Source of the DNA: Comamonas sp. SCN 67-35
GTDB taxonomy: Bacteria; Pseudomonadota; Gammaproteobacteria; Burkholderiales; Burkholderiaceae_C
Assembly (NCBI GenBank): GCA_001725255.1
Contig: MEFV01000005.1
Coordinates: 62,001 to 126,000 of the forward strand
Reading direction: 5' to 3'
DNA: 64,000 nucleotides
Part shown: positions 9,601-16,531 of the stretch, one piece after another
Numbering within the stretch: the first letter of the stretch is position 1
Layout: each line of letters begins with the position of its first letter
Translations under genes and position numbers: made by a program
The notes under the pieces: generated by a model
The model's database searches: none
What the model saw: the letters and a program-made list of their open reading frames with translations, nothing else
What the model was told of the DNA's origin: nothing

Positions 9601-10413
9601 GGCCAGATCCAGTGCCTGCAGCGTCCCTTCGGCCTCGGACAGGGGCTGCGCGGCCCAGGGAAGCAGGCGCGCCGTGAGGCGTGCCTGGGGTGAGGGTGCG
9701 GGCGGATCGGCCTCGGCTGAGCGCACTTCGGCCTGCAGCTGCAGTTGTTCGAGCGGGCCGTCCAGTGTCGCCTGCAGCGTGAGCGGCAGTGCCGCCGCGG
9801 CTGAGGGCAGTTCGGGCGCGAGCGTGCCGCCCAGCGTGGCCGCGAGCGTGAGTGGCGCCTGCGCAGGCAGACGAAGCTGCGCATGAAAGTCGCCCCCTTG
9901 AACGCCGAGATGCTCGATGACCAGTTCGTGGTGGCGGCCATCGAAGGCATAGTGCGCCTGAATGTCCCGCACGGTCTGCTCGCCCGCCGCCGAGCTGCGC
10001 AGCGCGCCGATGCGCAGTTCTTGCAGCTGCACCGCCAGCGGCAAGGCGAGGGTGGTGGGCGGCGGACTGCTCGTGGTGCTCTGATCGTCGATCCGCAGGC
10101 TGCGCACCCCCAGGTGTTCGATGACCAGGCGCCCATGGAACAGGTCGCGCGCGCGCCAGCGCAGCTCAAGTTCGCTGGCCTGCACTGTCAGGCCGTCGCG
10201 CTCCCACGCCAGCCTGGCGACGCGGCCGCCGTGGCGCAGCGACCCGCTGACCTGTTCGGCCGTGAGCCGCTGGTAGGAACCGGCCCAGCGCAGCGCCGTG
10301 GCCAGCGAGCCTTCGCTGCCGCTCCACACCCACAGGCCGGTGGCCGCAGCCGCGAGCAGCAGGCCCGCGAGCAAGCCGCCGATCGGGAGCCAGCGCAGCA
10401 GAAAGCGTCGCAT
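6655..10413 (-). CDS. tamB: Translocation and assembly module subunit TamB
   Basis: A very large 1252-residue protein. It has one N-terminal transmembrane anchor (about residues 8-32), a long repetitive beta-rich body of alternating hydrophobic and polar residues, and a C-terminal DUF490/TamB domain (around residues 900-1252) ending IYRLSFD. TamB spans the periplasm as a hydrophobic-groove bridge between inner membrane and TamA, acting in outer-membrane protein and lipid homeostasis. The ATG is the complement of 10411-10413 and overlaps the tamA stop by one base (TGATG), indicating translational coupling. Longer upstream forms of the frame run antisense through tamA coding sequence and were discarded. 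Confidence 0.88.
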   Translation of the reverse strand: MRRFLLRWLPIGGLLAGLLLAAAATGLWVWSGSEGSLATALRWAGSYQRLTAEQVSGSLRHGGRVARLAWERDGLTVQASELELRWRARDLFHGRLVIEHLGVRSLRIDDQSTTSSPPPTTLALPLAVQLQELRIGALRSSAAGEQTVRDIQAHYAFDGRHHELVIEHLGVQGGDFHAQLRLPAQAPLTLAATLGGTLAPELPSAAAALPLTLQATLDGPLEQLQLQAEVRSAEADPPAPSPQARLTARLLPWAAQPLSEAEGTLQALDLARLWTAAPHTRLSGDFKLSPQPASTKGFRLHADLTNAEPGPWDRQQLPVQALQADVLWQPGSATVRTLQARIAGGRLHAEGDWCACTDAVDAAGWHLQARLDGVDPAALHTRFTALPLDGRVSASGAGQAIAFEAALQARHGAAAHPRSSGAAPKLSLRQLDAHGRFYPGWLTLEQVKLTSDDAQASGRLQLRWHEGAIIGGEADMTARAPGMTATLRGGVQERSGSGLVQWQVTDAASALAWLSRLPGVAAVLPAGTHARGQAQLSAHWSGGWRQPGLQAELTSTGLSLGTQRLQEVRIRQARVQVEGTLAQARLNLQAQAQQGGRKADLELSAQGGYGAAGKPHGQARLTTLRLQLTEPLLGPDPWQFALTEPVLLTWTSPAGTDGTVGAGALSITSTAPEAQATLRWGAVTHTQGHWSSSGELTGLPMQWAMHALGATTQAKGLTGDVLLGGSWNFALSNTLQLKAELERTSGDLTLRASAGDGTPQARIAAGLKQARATLTSDGRHIDLQLLWDSAHAGRISGELHSPLTVTSDAQGQRHWSWPDGAPLSGHLRASLPEIAAWSALAPLGWRLSGSLAVDVAVSGTRASPQLAGTAAADDLALRSIIDGIELTQGRLRARFADTRLVVEELSLRGTGKDGGALQASGEAGWIDGRLRAHLAATLNGLRASLRSDRDIAVSGQLQAALQDQALSANGQLHIDHARIELPDESRPTLGSDVIVQGSEAPAGDAGQAQATAARAPTAQVDVGIDLGDDFRVSGMGADTLLTGQLRLSASGPLTQAPRLTGLMQTRRGRFRAYGQDLDITRGHIRFTGEVDNPALDIIALRPNFASDQKVGVQVSGSALLPRISLYSDPALPDSQTLAWLLLGHAAPTDGAESAMLQSAAIALLGGREGRSLASRFGLDELSVARGDSSAAASTSITLGKRLSERLYAAYEHSLAGTGSTLLIFYELSRRWSLRGQAGENAGVDLIYRLSFD

Positions 10414-12284
10414 CAGAAATTGAGCCCCACGTTGATGTGCAGCCGCCAGGCGTGGGCCTGCAGGCCGCGTGCCACGTCCACCTGCATCGGCCCCACGGGC
10501 GTGATCAGCCGCAGGCCGGTGCCCACGCCCCACTGGCCATGCAGGTCGCCGATGTGGTTGGAAACACTGCCCACGTCCACGAAGACCACATGCTCCAGCA
10601 GCCCCGGAAACCGCTGCTGCAGGATGGGCCGCTGCCATTCGATGCTGCCCACCGTCATGAACCGGCCGGGGGCGACGAGGTTGGCTCCCACGGGCAGCCC
10701 GATGCTGCGCAGGCTGTAGCCGCGCACGGTGGTGTCGCCGCCGGTGCGAAACAGGTAGGTGGCGGGCAGGCGCGCATCCATTTTTGCCACCACGGCACCC
10801 GCTTGCGCGCGCAGCTGCAGGCGGCTCGATCCGCCCGCCAGCGGCACGAAACCGAGCCAGTGGCCACCCACGTGAACAAACGGGCGGCGCGTGCCCATGG
10901 TGGTCATGCCCGCTCCCAGCTCCAGCCCCAGGCCCCAGCCGTGCGTGGGGTTGGGCAGATCGCGAAAGCGCCGGCGCGTCCAGGCGATGTTGGCGCTGAT
11001 CGCGGCGCCATCGCCGATCAGGGCGGCGGGCACCTGCGTGCCGCCGGCGCCCGCCACGCTGGCCTGGTCGTATTGCAGATAGACGTTACGATCGATCCGC
11101 TCGGTCGTCTGGAGCTGCCCGATGCGCAGAGTGTCCGAGGTCGTGACCAGTGTCCCGTCGTCCTGACGCATGTGCCGCGCGAAGGTCGCCCGGCGCCAGC
11201 CCGCCTCGTCGGGCAGCGAGGTGAGCTGCAGTTGCACCAGCGGTTGTCTGCGCTCCAGGTTCAGGCGGGTGTCGGCGCGCCAAGTGGTGCCCAGTGCGGT
11301 GTTGTCCCGGTGCTCCAGTGTCAGGCGCGCGCCGGCGCTGTCGGTGCTGTAGCCCGCGCCCAGCTGCACCTTCTGGCGTTTGGCCTCGGTCACGGCGTAG
11401 GTCAGGGGCGTGGCCTTGGGCCGGTCCTGGGGGGCGATGCTCAGATAGGCCGAATCGTAGTAGCCGCTGGCCATGAGCCGCTGCTGCGCCTGCACCAGTG
11501 CCTGCTGGCTGTAGATCTCCCCGGTGCGCAGCCACGACAGCCGCGTGGCCAGCTCGGGCGGGTAGCGGCTCGCGCCGACCACGTTCGCGGCGCCGAGCCG
11601 GAACGTGGGGCCGGAGTCGAGTTCGATCCGCAGGGCCACGGTGGTTCCATCCTGGCTCACGGTGGCGGAACTCGCACCCAGGCGCCCGAGGGCATAGCGC
11701 TGCGCGACCAGTGCGCGCAGCGCGGCGGTCTTGGCCTCGTCCCAGCGCTCTTGCGTGAACCCCTGGCCCGCGGGCAGCGACCAGCCGGCCGTGATGGCGC
11801 CGCGTTGCGCCTGGACCGCCGGGTCTTGATCGGTGGCGATGTCGCCCGAGAAACGGATCCGCACGTCGCTGATGCTGGCTTGGGGGCCGGCGGCGATCGC
11901 TATCCGGATCACGGGCTCGCCGTCGTTGTCGTGGCGCAGCGTCGCGTGGACGTCGGCGGCAAAGTGCCCTTGCGTGGCCAGCAGTTCGCGGGTGTCGCGT
12001 TCCGCCAGGGCCATCAGGCGCGCGGTTTCGGTGGCGTCCAGCTCGGACGTGTCGCGCCAGCGCTGCAGCAGGGTGTGCCTTTGCACGAGCGTGCGCAGGG
12101 CCTGATCCGCGCCTTCGATTTCAAGTTTGAATGCCGCGCCCGTTTCGAGTGGGCGCAGCGTCTGCTGCGCCTGCGAGGCCGTACCCGCGCGCGGGGCCGG
12201 GGCGGTGGCCGCGCAAGCCGCGAGCAGCAGGACCATCGGCAGGCTGAAGAATTTCAGCAAAATCCATTCAAACCTTTGTTGCAC
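10413..12284 (-). CDS. tamA: TamA-like outer-membrane assembly factor (Omp85 family)
   Basis: About 623 residues: an N-terminal export signal, POTRA-like repeats (about residues 50-320), then a 16-strand-type beta barrel with RTGGDTTVRGYS in the region of the conserved L6 loop and a terminal Phe (INVGLNF). It would work with TamB in outer-membrane protein insertion. The start is uncertain: the frame opens with a GTG at 12284 that lies inside a dispersed repeat, and an in-frame TTG and ATG lie further in. The signal contains LLLAAC (Cys24 counted from the GTG), a textbook lipobox, which is unusual for a beta-barrel protein. Confidence 0.85.
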   Translation of the reverse strand: MQQRFEWILLKFFSLPMVLLLAACAATAPAPRAGTASQAQQTLRPLETGAAFKLEIEGADQALRTLVQRHTLLQRWRDTSELDATETARLMALAERDTRELLATQGHFAADVHATLRHDNDGEPVIRIAIAAGPQASISDVRIRFSGDIATDQDPAVQAQRGAITAGWSLPAGQGFTQERWDEAKTAALRALVAQRYALGRLGASSATVSQDGTTVALRIELDSGPTFRLGAANVVGASRYPPELATRLSWLRTGEIYSQQALVQAQQRLMASGYYDSAYLSIAPQDRPKATPLTYAVTEAKRQKVQLGAGYSTDSAGARLTLEHRDNTALGTTWRADTRLNLERRQPLVQLQLTSLPDEAGWRRATFARHMRQDDGTLVTTSDTLRIGQLQTTERIDRNVYLQYDQASVAGAGGTQVPAALIGDGAAISANIAWTRRRFRDLPNPTHGWGLGLELGAGMTTMGTRRPFVHVGGHWLGFVPLAGGSSRLQLRAQAGAVVAKMDARLPATYLFRTGGDTTVRGYSLRSIGLPVGANLVAPGRFMTVGSIEWQRPILQQRFPGLLEHVVFVDVGSVSNHIGDLHGQWGVGTGLRLITPVGPMQVDVARGLQAHAWRLHINVGLNF

Positions 12285-12305
12285 AAGCGCTATTGGCTCC
12301 TATTT
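12262..12305 (-). repeat. Dispersed palindromic repeat, copy 2
   Basis: Read on the minus strand: AAATAGGAGCCAATAGCGC followed by TTGTGCAACAAAGGTTTGAAT. The TAGCGCTTGT core and the TTTGAA end match the other copies. It spans the junction of the VWA gene and tamA: the TAG stop of the VWA gene and the GTG that opens the tamA frame both fall inside it. Confidence 0.6.
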
Positions 12306-13487
12306 AGAGAGCAAACGCATCGCTTCTTCCAGGCCCTTGAGCGTGAGCGGGAACATGCGCTGGCCCATCAGCTGCTGGATGATGGCGATGCTCTGGCGAT
12401 ACTGCCAGACCCCCGGCGGCTCGGGGTTGATCCAGGCGAACCTGGGAAAGGCGTGCGTGAGGCGCTGCAGCCATTCGGCGCCCGGCTCCTCGTTGTTGTA
12501 TTCGACGCTGCCGCCGGGCTGCAGGATCTCGTAAGGGCTCATCGTCGCGTCGCCGACGAAGATGAGCTTGTAGTCCTTGTTGTACTTGCGGATGATGTCC
12601 CAGGTCGGGAACTTCTCGGCAAACCGGCGCCGGTTGTTCTTCCACAGGTAGTCGTAGACGCAGTTGTGGAAGTAATAGAACTCCAGGTGCTTGAGCTCGG
12701 CCTTCACGGCGGAAAAAAGCTCCTCCACGCGCTGGATGTGCTCGTCCATCGTGCCGCCCACGTCCATGAGCAGCAGCACCTTCACATTGTTGTGGCGCTC
12801 GGGCACCATCTTGATGTCCAGCCACCCGGCGTTGGCCGCCGTGCTGCGGATGGTGTCGGGCAGGTCCAGCTCCAGCTCGTTGCCCTCGCGCGCGAACTTG
12901 CGCAGGCGCCTGAGCGCCACCTTGATGTTGCGCGTGCCCAGTTCCTGCGTGTCGTCGTAGTCGCGGTAGGCTCGCTGCTCCCATACCTTCACCGCGCTCC
13001 TGTTCCTGCCCGCGCCGCCGATGCGTATGCCCTGCGGGTTGGTGCCGCCGTGGCCGAAGGGGCTGGTGCCGCCCGTGCCTATCCACTTGCTGCCGCCCTC
13101 GTGGCGCTCCTTCTGCTCTTCGAGGCGCTTCTTGAGCGTCTCCATCAGCTCGTCCCAGCCCATTTTCTGGATCGCCGCCTTCTGCTCGGGCGTGAGCTCG
13201 CGCTCCAGCATCTTGCGCAGCCAGTCGGCCGGAATCTCGCGCGTGAAGTCCGCGAGCAGCTCCACGCCGTGAAAATACGCGGCAAAGGCCTTGTCGAACT
13301 TGTCGTAGTGCTTCTCGTCCTTCACCAGCACCGTGCGCGCGAGGTGGTAGAAATCCTCCATGCTCCAGGCGCCATCGCTCAGCGGCCCGACCACGCCCGA
13401 CTTGAGTGCCTGCAGCAGCACAAGGAATTCCTTGACCGAGACAGGGAGCTTGGCGGCGCGCAGTGTGTAGAAGAAGTCGATCAGCAT
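12300..13487 (-). CDS. VWA-domain protein (CoxE/YehP-like), MoxR partner
   Basis: A 395-residue cytoplasmic protein. Its N-terminal half is helical; the C-terminal half carries a von Willebrand A-type domain with a modified MIDAS motif, LLLMDVGGTMDEH (Asp242), where the canonical form is DxSxS. Proteins of this type act with MoxR AAA+ ATPases as chaperone-like pairs for cofactor insertion or complex maturation. The ATG (complement of 13485-13487) has AGAGG eight bases upstream inside repeat copy 3; a TTG one codon earlier is less likely. moxR lies upstream in the same run. Confidence 0.82.
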   Translation of the reverse strand: MLIDFFYTLRAAKLPVSVKEFLVLLQALKSGVVGPLSDGAWSMEDFYHLARTVLVKDEKHYDKFDKAFAAYFHGVELLADFTREIPADWLRKMLERELTPEQKAAIQKMGWDELMETLKKRLEEQKERHEGGSKWIGTGGTSPFGHGGTNPQGIRIGGAGRNRSAVKVWEQRAYRDYDDTQELGTRNIKVALRRLRKFAREGNELELDLPDTIRSTAANAGWLDIKMVPERHNNVKVLLLMDVGGTMDEHIQRVEELFSAVKAELKHLEFYYFHNCVYDYLWKNNRRRFAEKFPTWDIIRKYNKDYKLIFVGDATMSPYEILQPGGSVEYNNEEPGAEWLQRLTHAFPRFAWINPEPPGVWQYRQSIAIIQQLMGQRMFPLTLKGLEEAMRLLSK

Positions 13488-13540
13488 CAAAAAGGCCTCT
13501 AACGCTTATCCAGCAGGCGTGTGCAGCTGCAAAAGATAGA
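13486..13540 (-). repeat. Dispersed palindromic repeat, copy 3
   Basis: On the minus strand this reads CTATCTTTTGCAGCTGCACACGC then CTGGATAAGCGTTAGAGGCCTTTTTGAT, one of the best-preserved copies. It spans the whole junction between the GNAT gene and the VWA gene. The last codons and the TAA stop of the GNAT gene, and the AGAGG ribosome-binding site of the VWA gene, are all repeat sequence. Confidence 0.7.
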
Positions 13541-14108
13541 GCAACTGCGCACGCGCCTCGGGCCATTCACCGGCGCGCAGGCTGTACATCACGGTGTCGC
13601 GTACCGTGCCGTCGCGGCGCAGCGCATGACCGCGGATCACGCCGTCCTTCCTTGCGCCCAGGCGTTCGATCGCGCGCTGGCTCGCGAAGTTGAAATTGTC
13701 CGTGCGCCAACCCACGACGGCGCAGCCCAGCGTGTCGAAGGCGTGGCCCATCATCATGAGTTTGCAGGTGGTGTTCACGTGGGTGCGATGCACGCTCCTG
13801 GCGTAGAAGGTGTAGCCGATCTCCACGCGTTTCACGGCGGGCAGGATGTCGTGAAAGCTCGTGGTGCCGAGCACGTGATCGTCACGCTCGTCGATCACGG
13901 CGAAGGCAAAGCGGGTGCCTGCCTCGCGCGCGGCGAGCGCGGTCTCGATGTAGGCGCGCGTGTCCTGCGGCTCGGGCACCGAGGTGACGCGGATTGTCCA
14001 GAGCTCGCCGTCGGCTGCGGCGGCGGCCAGACCCGCCGCGTGCGCAAGGGCCAGGGGCTCCAGGCGCAAGCCGCGGCTGCGCAAGGTCACGGATTCGACA
14101 AAGGCCAT
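13506..14108 (-). CDS. GNAT family N-acetyltransferase
   Basis: A 200-residue protein with the RimJ/RimL-like GNAT fold: VLGTTSFHDILPAVKRVEIGYTF followed by HVNTTCKLMMMGHAFDTLGC and the region NFNFASQRAIERLGARKDG. It would transfer acetyl from acetyl-CoA to an amine in the cytoplasm; the substrate is unknown. The last ten or so codons (about LYLLQLHTPAG) come from a dispersed repeat, so the native C-terminus may have been replaced. It lies 4 bases after the 75-residue membrane protein gene. Confidence 0.8.
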   Translation of the reverse strand: MAFVESVTLRSRGLRLEPLALAHAAGLAAAAADGELWTIRVTSVPEPQDTRAYIETALAAREAGTRFAFAVIDERDDHVLGTTSFHDILPAVKRVEIGYTFYARSVHRTHVNTTCKLMMMGHAFDTLGCAVVGWRTDNFNFASQRAIERLGARKDGVIRGHALRRDGTVRDTVMYSLRAGEWPEARAQLLYLLQLHTPAG

Positions 14109-14112
14109 GGTG

Positions 14113-14340
14113 TCAGTCCTTGGGGGGTGCGGTGATGCCGCGCTGCACGCACCAATGCCTCCCCGCGGCGATGCCGATGCCGCCGCCCAGGCCCACGGCC
14201 GCCACCGCGAGCACGCTGCGCGGACCGTAGGCGTGATGCACCAGGTCCACGCCCAGCCACCGGGCCAGCATGTAGCCTGCCAGAGCACCGGCAATGAATC
14301 CGATGGCTTGTGCCACGGCGCTGAGAAGTCGGGCGGGCAT
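14113..14340 (-). CDS. Small membrane protein, 75 residues, unknown function
   Basis: MPARLLSAVAQAIGF opens a protein with two hydrophobic segments (about residues 5-27 and 42-60) separated by a short polar loop. No recognised domain. Its place between moxR (13 bases upstream) and the GNAT gene (4 bases downstream) supports real translation as part of the run. I do not recognise the family. Confidence 0.65.
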   Translation of the reverse strand: MPARLLSAVAQAIGFIAGALAGYMLARWLGVDLVHHAYGPRSVLAVAAVGLGGGIGIAAGRHWCVQRGITAPPKD

Positions 14341-14353
14341 GGCGGGCGCCTTG

Positions 14354-15196
14354 TCAGCGGTTGCGCTGGTTCATGAAAACGAGTTTCTCGAACAGGCTCA
14401 CGTCCTGCTCGTTCTTGAGCAGCGCGCCCACCAGCGGCGGAATGCTCACCTTGGCGTCCTGGCTCTGCAGCGCCTCGGGTGGAATTTCCTCGGCCAGCAG
14501 CAGCTTGAGCCAGTCGAGGAACTCGCTGGTCGAAGGCTTTTTCTTCAGCCCCGGCAGGCCGCGCACATCGTAGAAGGACTTCATCGCCGCGTCCAGCAGC
14601 GCACCCTTGAGGCCCGGGAAGTGCACCTCGACGATCTTCCTCATGGTGTCGGCCTCGGGGAACTTGATGTAGTGGAAGAAACACCGGCGCAGGAAGGCGT
14701 CGGGCAGCTCCTTTTCGTTGTTGGAGGTGATGAACACCAGCGGGCGGTGCTTTGCGCGGATCATTTCGCGCGTCTCGTAGCAGTAGAACTCCATGCGGTC
14801 GAGTTCGCGCAGCAGATCGTTGGGAAACTCGATGTCCGCCTTGTCGATCTCGTCGATCAACAGGGCCACCGGCTGCTCGGCCGTGAACGCCTGCCAGAGC
14901 ACACCGCGCACGATGTAGTTCTGGATGTCCTTCACGCGTTCGTCGCCCAGCTGCGAATCGCGCAGCCGGCTCACGGCGTCGTACTCGTACAGGCCTTGCT
15001 GCGCCTTGGTGGTGCTCTTGATGTGCCACTGCAGCAGCGGCATGGAAAGCGCCTGGGCCACTTCCTCGGCCAGCATGGTCTTGCCGGTGCCGGGCTCGCC
15101 CTTGACGAGCAGGGGGCGCTCCAGCTTGATCGCGGCGTTCACCGCGAGCATCAGGTCAGGGGTGGCGACGTAATGGGAGGAGCCTTGGAATTTCAT
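14354..15196 (-). CDS. MoxR-family AAA+ ATPase
   Basis: A 280-residue AAA+ protein of the MoxR group. Walker A GEPGTGKT is at residues 33-40, Walker B LLIDEIDK at 112-119, the sensor-1 region is VFITSNNEKELPDAFLRRC, and an all-helical lid follows. MoxR ATPases act with VWA proteins, and such a gene lies downstream here. It is first in the minus-strand run that ends with tamA-tamB. The promoter would lie in the roughly 100-base gap shared with the divergent cytochrome gene. Confidence 0.88.
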   Translation of the reverse strand: MKFQGSSHYVATPDLMLAVNAAIKLERPLLVKGEPGTGKTMLAEEVAQALSMPLLQWHIKSTTKAQQGLYEYDAVSRLRDSQLGDERVKDIQNYIVRGVLWQAFTAEQPVALLIDEIDKADIEFPNDLLRELDRMEFYCYETREMIRAKHRPLVFITSNNEKELPDAFLRRCFFHYIKFPEADTMRKIVEVHFPGLKGALLDAAMKSFYDVRGLPGLKKKPSTSEFLDWLKLLLAEEIPPEALQSQDAKVSIPPLVGALLKNEQDVSLFEKLVFMNQRNR

Positions 15197-15246
15197 GCGG
15201 AAAATCGAGAATGAGTGAGGTCGTGCACCATTTTGCGAGTGCTGCC

Positions 15247-15252
15247 TATAAT
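15247..15252 (+). promoter_or_regulatory. Probable -10 box of the cytochrome c gene
   Basis: A perfect TATAAT sits 48 bases before the start codon at 15300, between the divergent moxR and cytochrome genes. No clear -35 hexamer lies 16-18 bases upstream, so the promoter is only partly supported. Confidence 0.4.
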
Positions 15253-15299
15253 CTTTGGGAGGTCAGCAAAAGAGACAACCCACAAATTGTGCGCGCAAA

Positions 15300-15962
15300 A
15301 TGAATAAAACATTGATGATTGGTTTGGGAGTAGTGGTCGCTTTCGCGACGTCCGCAGTTCTGGCACAGGATATCAAGGGAGACGCAGCCGCGGGAGCGCA
15401 GAAGAACGCCATGTGCATCGGCTGCCACAACATCATCGGCTATCAGTCGAGTTTCCCCGAGGTCTACAAGGTTCCGATGATCTCGGGCCAGAGCGCCGGC
15501 TACATCGACGCGGCACTGCATGAGTACAAGAGCGGCGAGCGCAAGTTCCCGACGATGCGCGGCATTGCCATTTCGCTGACTGACCAGGACGTGGCCAATC
15601 TCGCGGCCTACTATGCCGCGGATGGCAAGAAGATCGAAGTGCCCGAAAAGCCGGCCAAGGCGCCGAGCAGCGAAGTCGCGGCCCTGCTGCAAAAAGGAGC
15701 GTGCGTCTCCTGCCATGGCGAAAACTTTTCCAAGCCCATCAGCGAGGCCTATCCGAAGATCGCGGGCCAGCACCCCGATTACCTCTACGTGGCGCTCAAG
15801 GCCTACAAAAACCCGAACGAAGGCCCGTACAGCGGTCGCGCCAACGGCATCATGGGGGGCGTGGCCTCGCAGTTCAGCAACAGCGAACTCAAGGCGCTGG
15901 CCAACTACATCGGCTCGCTCGACAGCCAATTGCAAATCGTGCCCGAGTCGCGCTTTCGCTGA
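15300..15962 (+). CDS. Diheme cytochrome c (c4-like)
   Basis: A 220-residue exported protein. The signal peptide MNKTLMIGLGVVVAFATSAVLA is cut at about residue 22, and two cytochrome c domains follow with heme motifs CIGCH (39-43) and CVSCH (135-139). Two such tandem domains are typical of cytochrome c4/c553 proteins, which carry electrons in the periplasm to terminal oxidases or other acceptors. The ATG at 15300 lacks an obvious ribosome-binding site, but no other start gives a signal peptide. A terminator follows at 15985-16008. Confidence 0.87.
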   Translation: MNKTLMIGLGVVVAFATSAVLAQDIKGDAAAGAQKNAMCIGCHNIIGYQSSFPEVYKVPMISGQSAGYIDAALHEYKSGERKFPTMRGIAISLTDQDVANLAAYYAADGKKIEVPEKPAKAPSSEVAALLQKGACVSCHGENFSKPISEAYPKIAGQHPDYLYVALKAYKNPNEGPYSGRANGIMGGVASQFSNSELKALANYIGSLDSQLQIVPESRFR

Positions 15963-15984
15963 AAGTCCGAGGCGCCTGTCAAAG

Positions 15985-16008
15985 AGCCCGCTCCTGGCGG
16001 GCTTTTTT
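15985..16008 (+). terminator. Rho-independent terminator after the cytochrome c gene
   Basis: AGCCCGC-TCCTG-GCGGGCT with a run of six T residues follows 22 bases after the stop codon. It lies between convergent genes. Confidence 0.85.
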
Positions 16009-16028
16009 GCGCCCGTCGGCAGATGCAG

Positions 16029-16463
16029 TCAATCGCGCGTGGCTCGCCGCTGCACACAGGAGACGTAGGCATCGCCATCAGGCGCTCGCCCCGACTGCTG
16101 CGCTTCCCAGAGCATGGTGCCCAGGCACTCCATCGCCGCGTGGTGCGCAGCGTGCAGCGAGCCCAGTCGGGCGCTGAGCAATTCCACGGCCTGTCGGATG
16201 CCGCGCGGCTGATCGATGCTGCACTGCTCGCTGATCGACAGGTGCATGGACAGGTGCAGGAAGGGATTGGACCGGTCCGGGGTCTCGTCGTAGTTTCTCG
16301 TCAGCGCGGCGACCTCATCCTGCAGGTCGTCCCGATACTCCGGGTGCTCACCGATCCACAGGCCGGCCAGCGTTTCGATCGCTTCCATGGGCTCGGCCTG
16401 CTGCTGCTTGCGCTGCACGGCGCAGAAAAAGTGCCGGACATCGGCTTGCGTGGGGTTGAACAT
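16029..16463 (-). CDS. DUF1841 family protein
   Basis: A 144-residue soluble protein beginning MFNPTQADVRHFF and containing NPFLHLSMHLSISEQ and CLGTMLWEAQQSGRAPDG, strong landmarks of DUF1841. The family is common in beta- and gammaproteobacteria and has no assigned function. The start at the complement of 16461-16463 matches the usual MFNP N-terminus; the longer frame upstream has no support. It is divergent from the FAH-family gene. Confidence 0.85.
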   Translation of the reverse strand: MFNPTQADVRHFFCAVQRKQQQAEPMEAIETLAGLWIGEHPEYRDDLQDEVAALTRNYDETPDRSNPFLHLSMHLSISEQCSIDQPRGIRQAVELLSARLGSLHAAHHAAMECLGTMLWEAQQSGRAPDGDAYVSCVQRRATRD

Positions 16464-16531
16464 GGTGTGCGGTGTCGGATCGTGTCGGCCTCGCCTATTA
16501 TTGGCCGGGTTCAATTCTGGGGGTGAAGGCG

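Noticed and set aside
10437..13502. A 1021-codon plus-strand open frame antisense to tamA and the VWA gene
   Set aside because: It is a GC-rich shadow frame. The minus strand encodes recognisable TamA and VWA proteins with proper starts; the plus-strand translation is low-complexity Ala/Arg/Gly/His with no domain.
13486..13540. CRISPR-like or phage attachment repeats at gene junctions
   Set aside because: The copies are dispersed singly, not in arrays with spacers, and there is no integrase or cas gene in the window.
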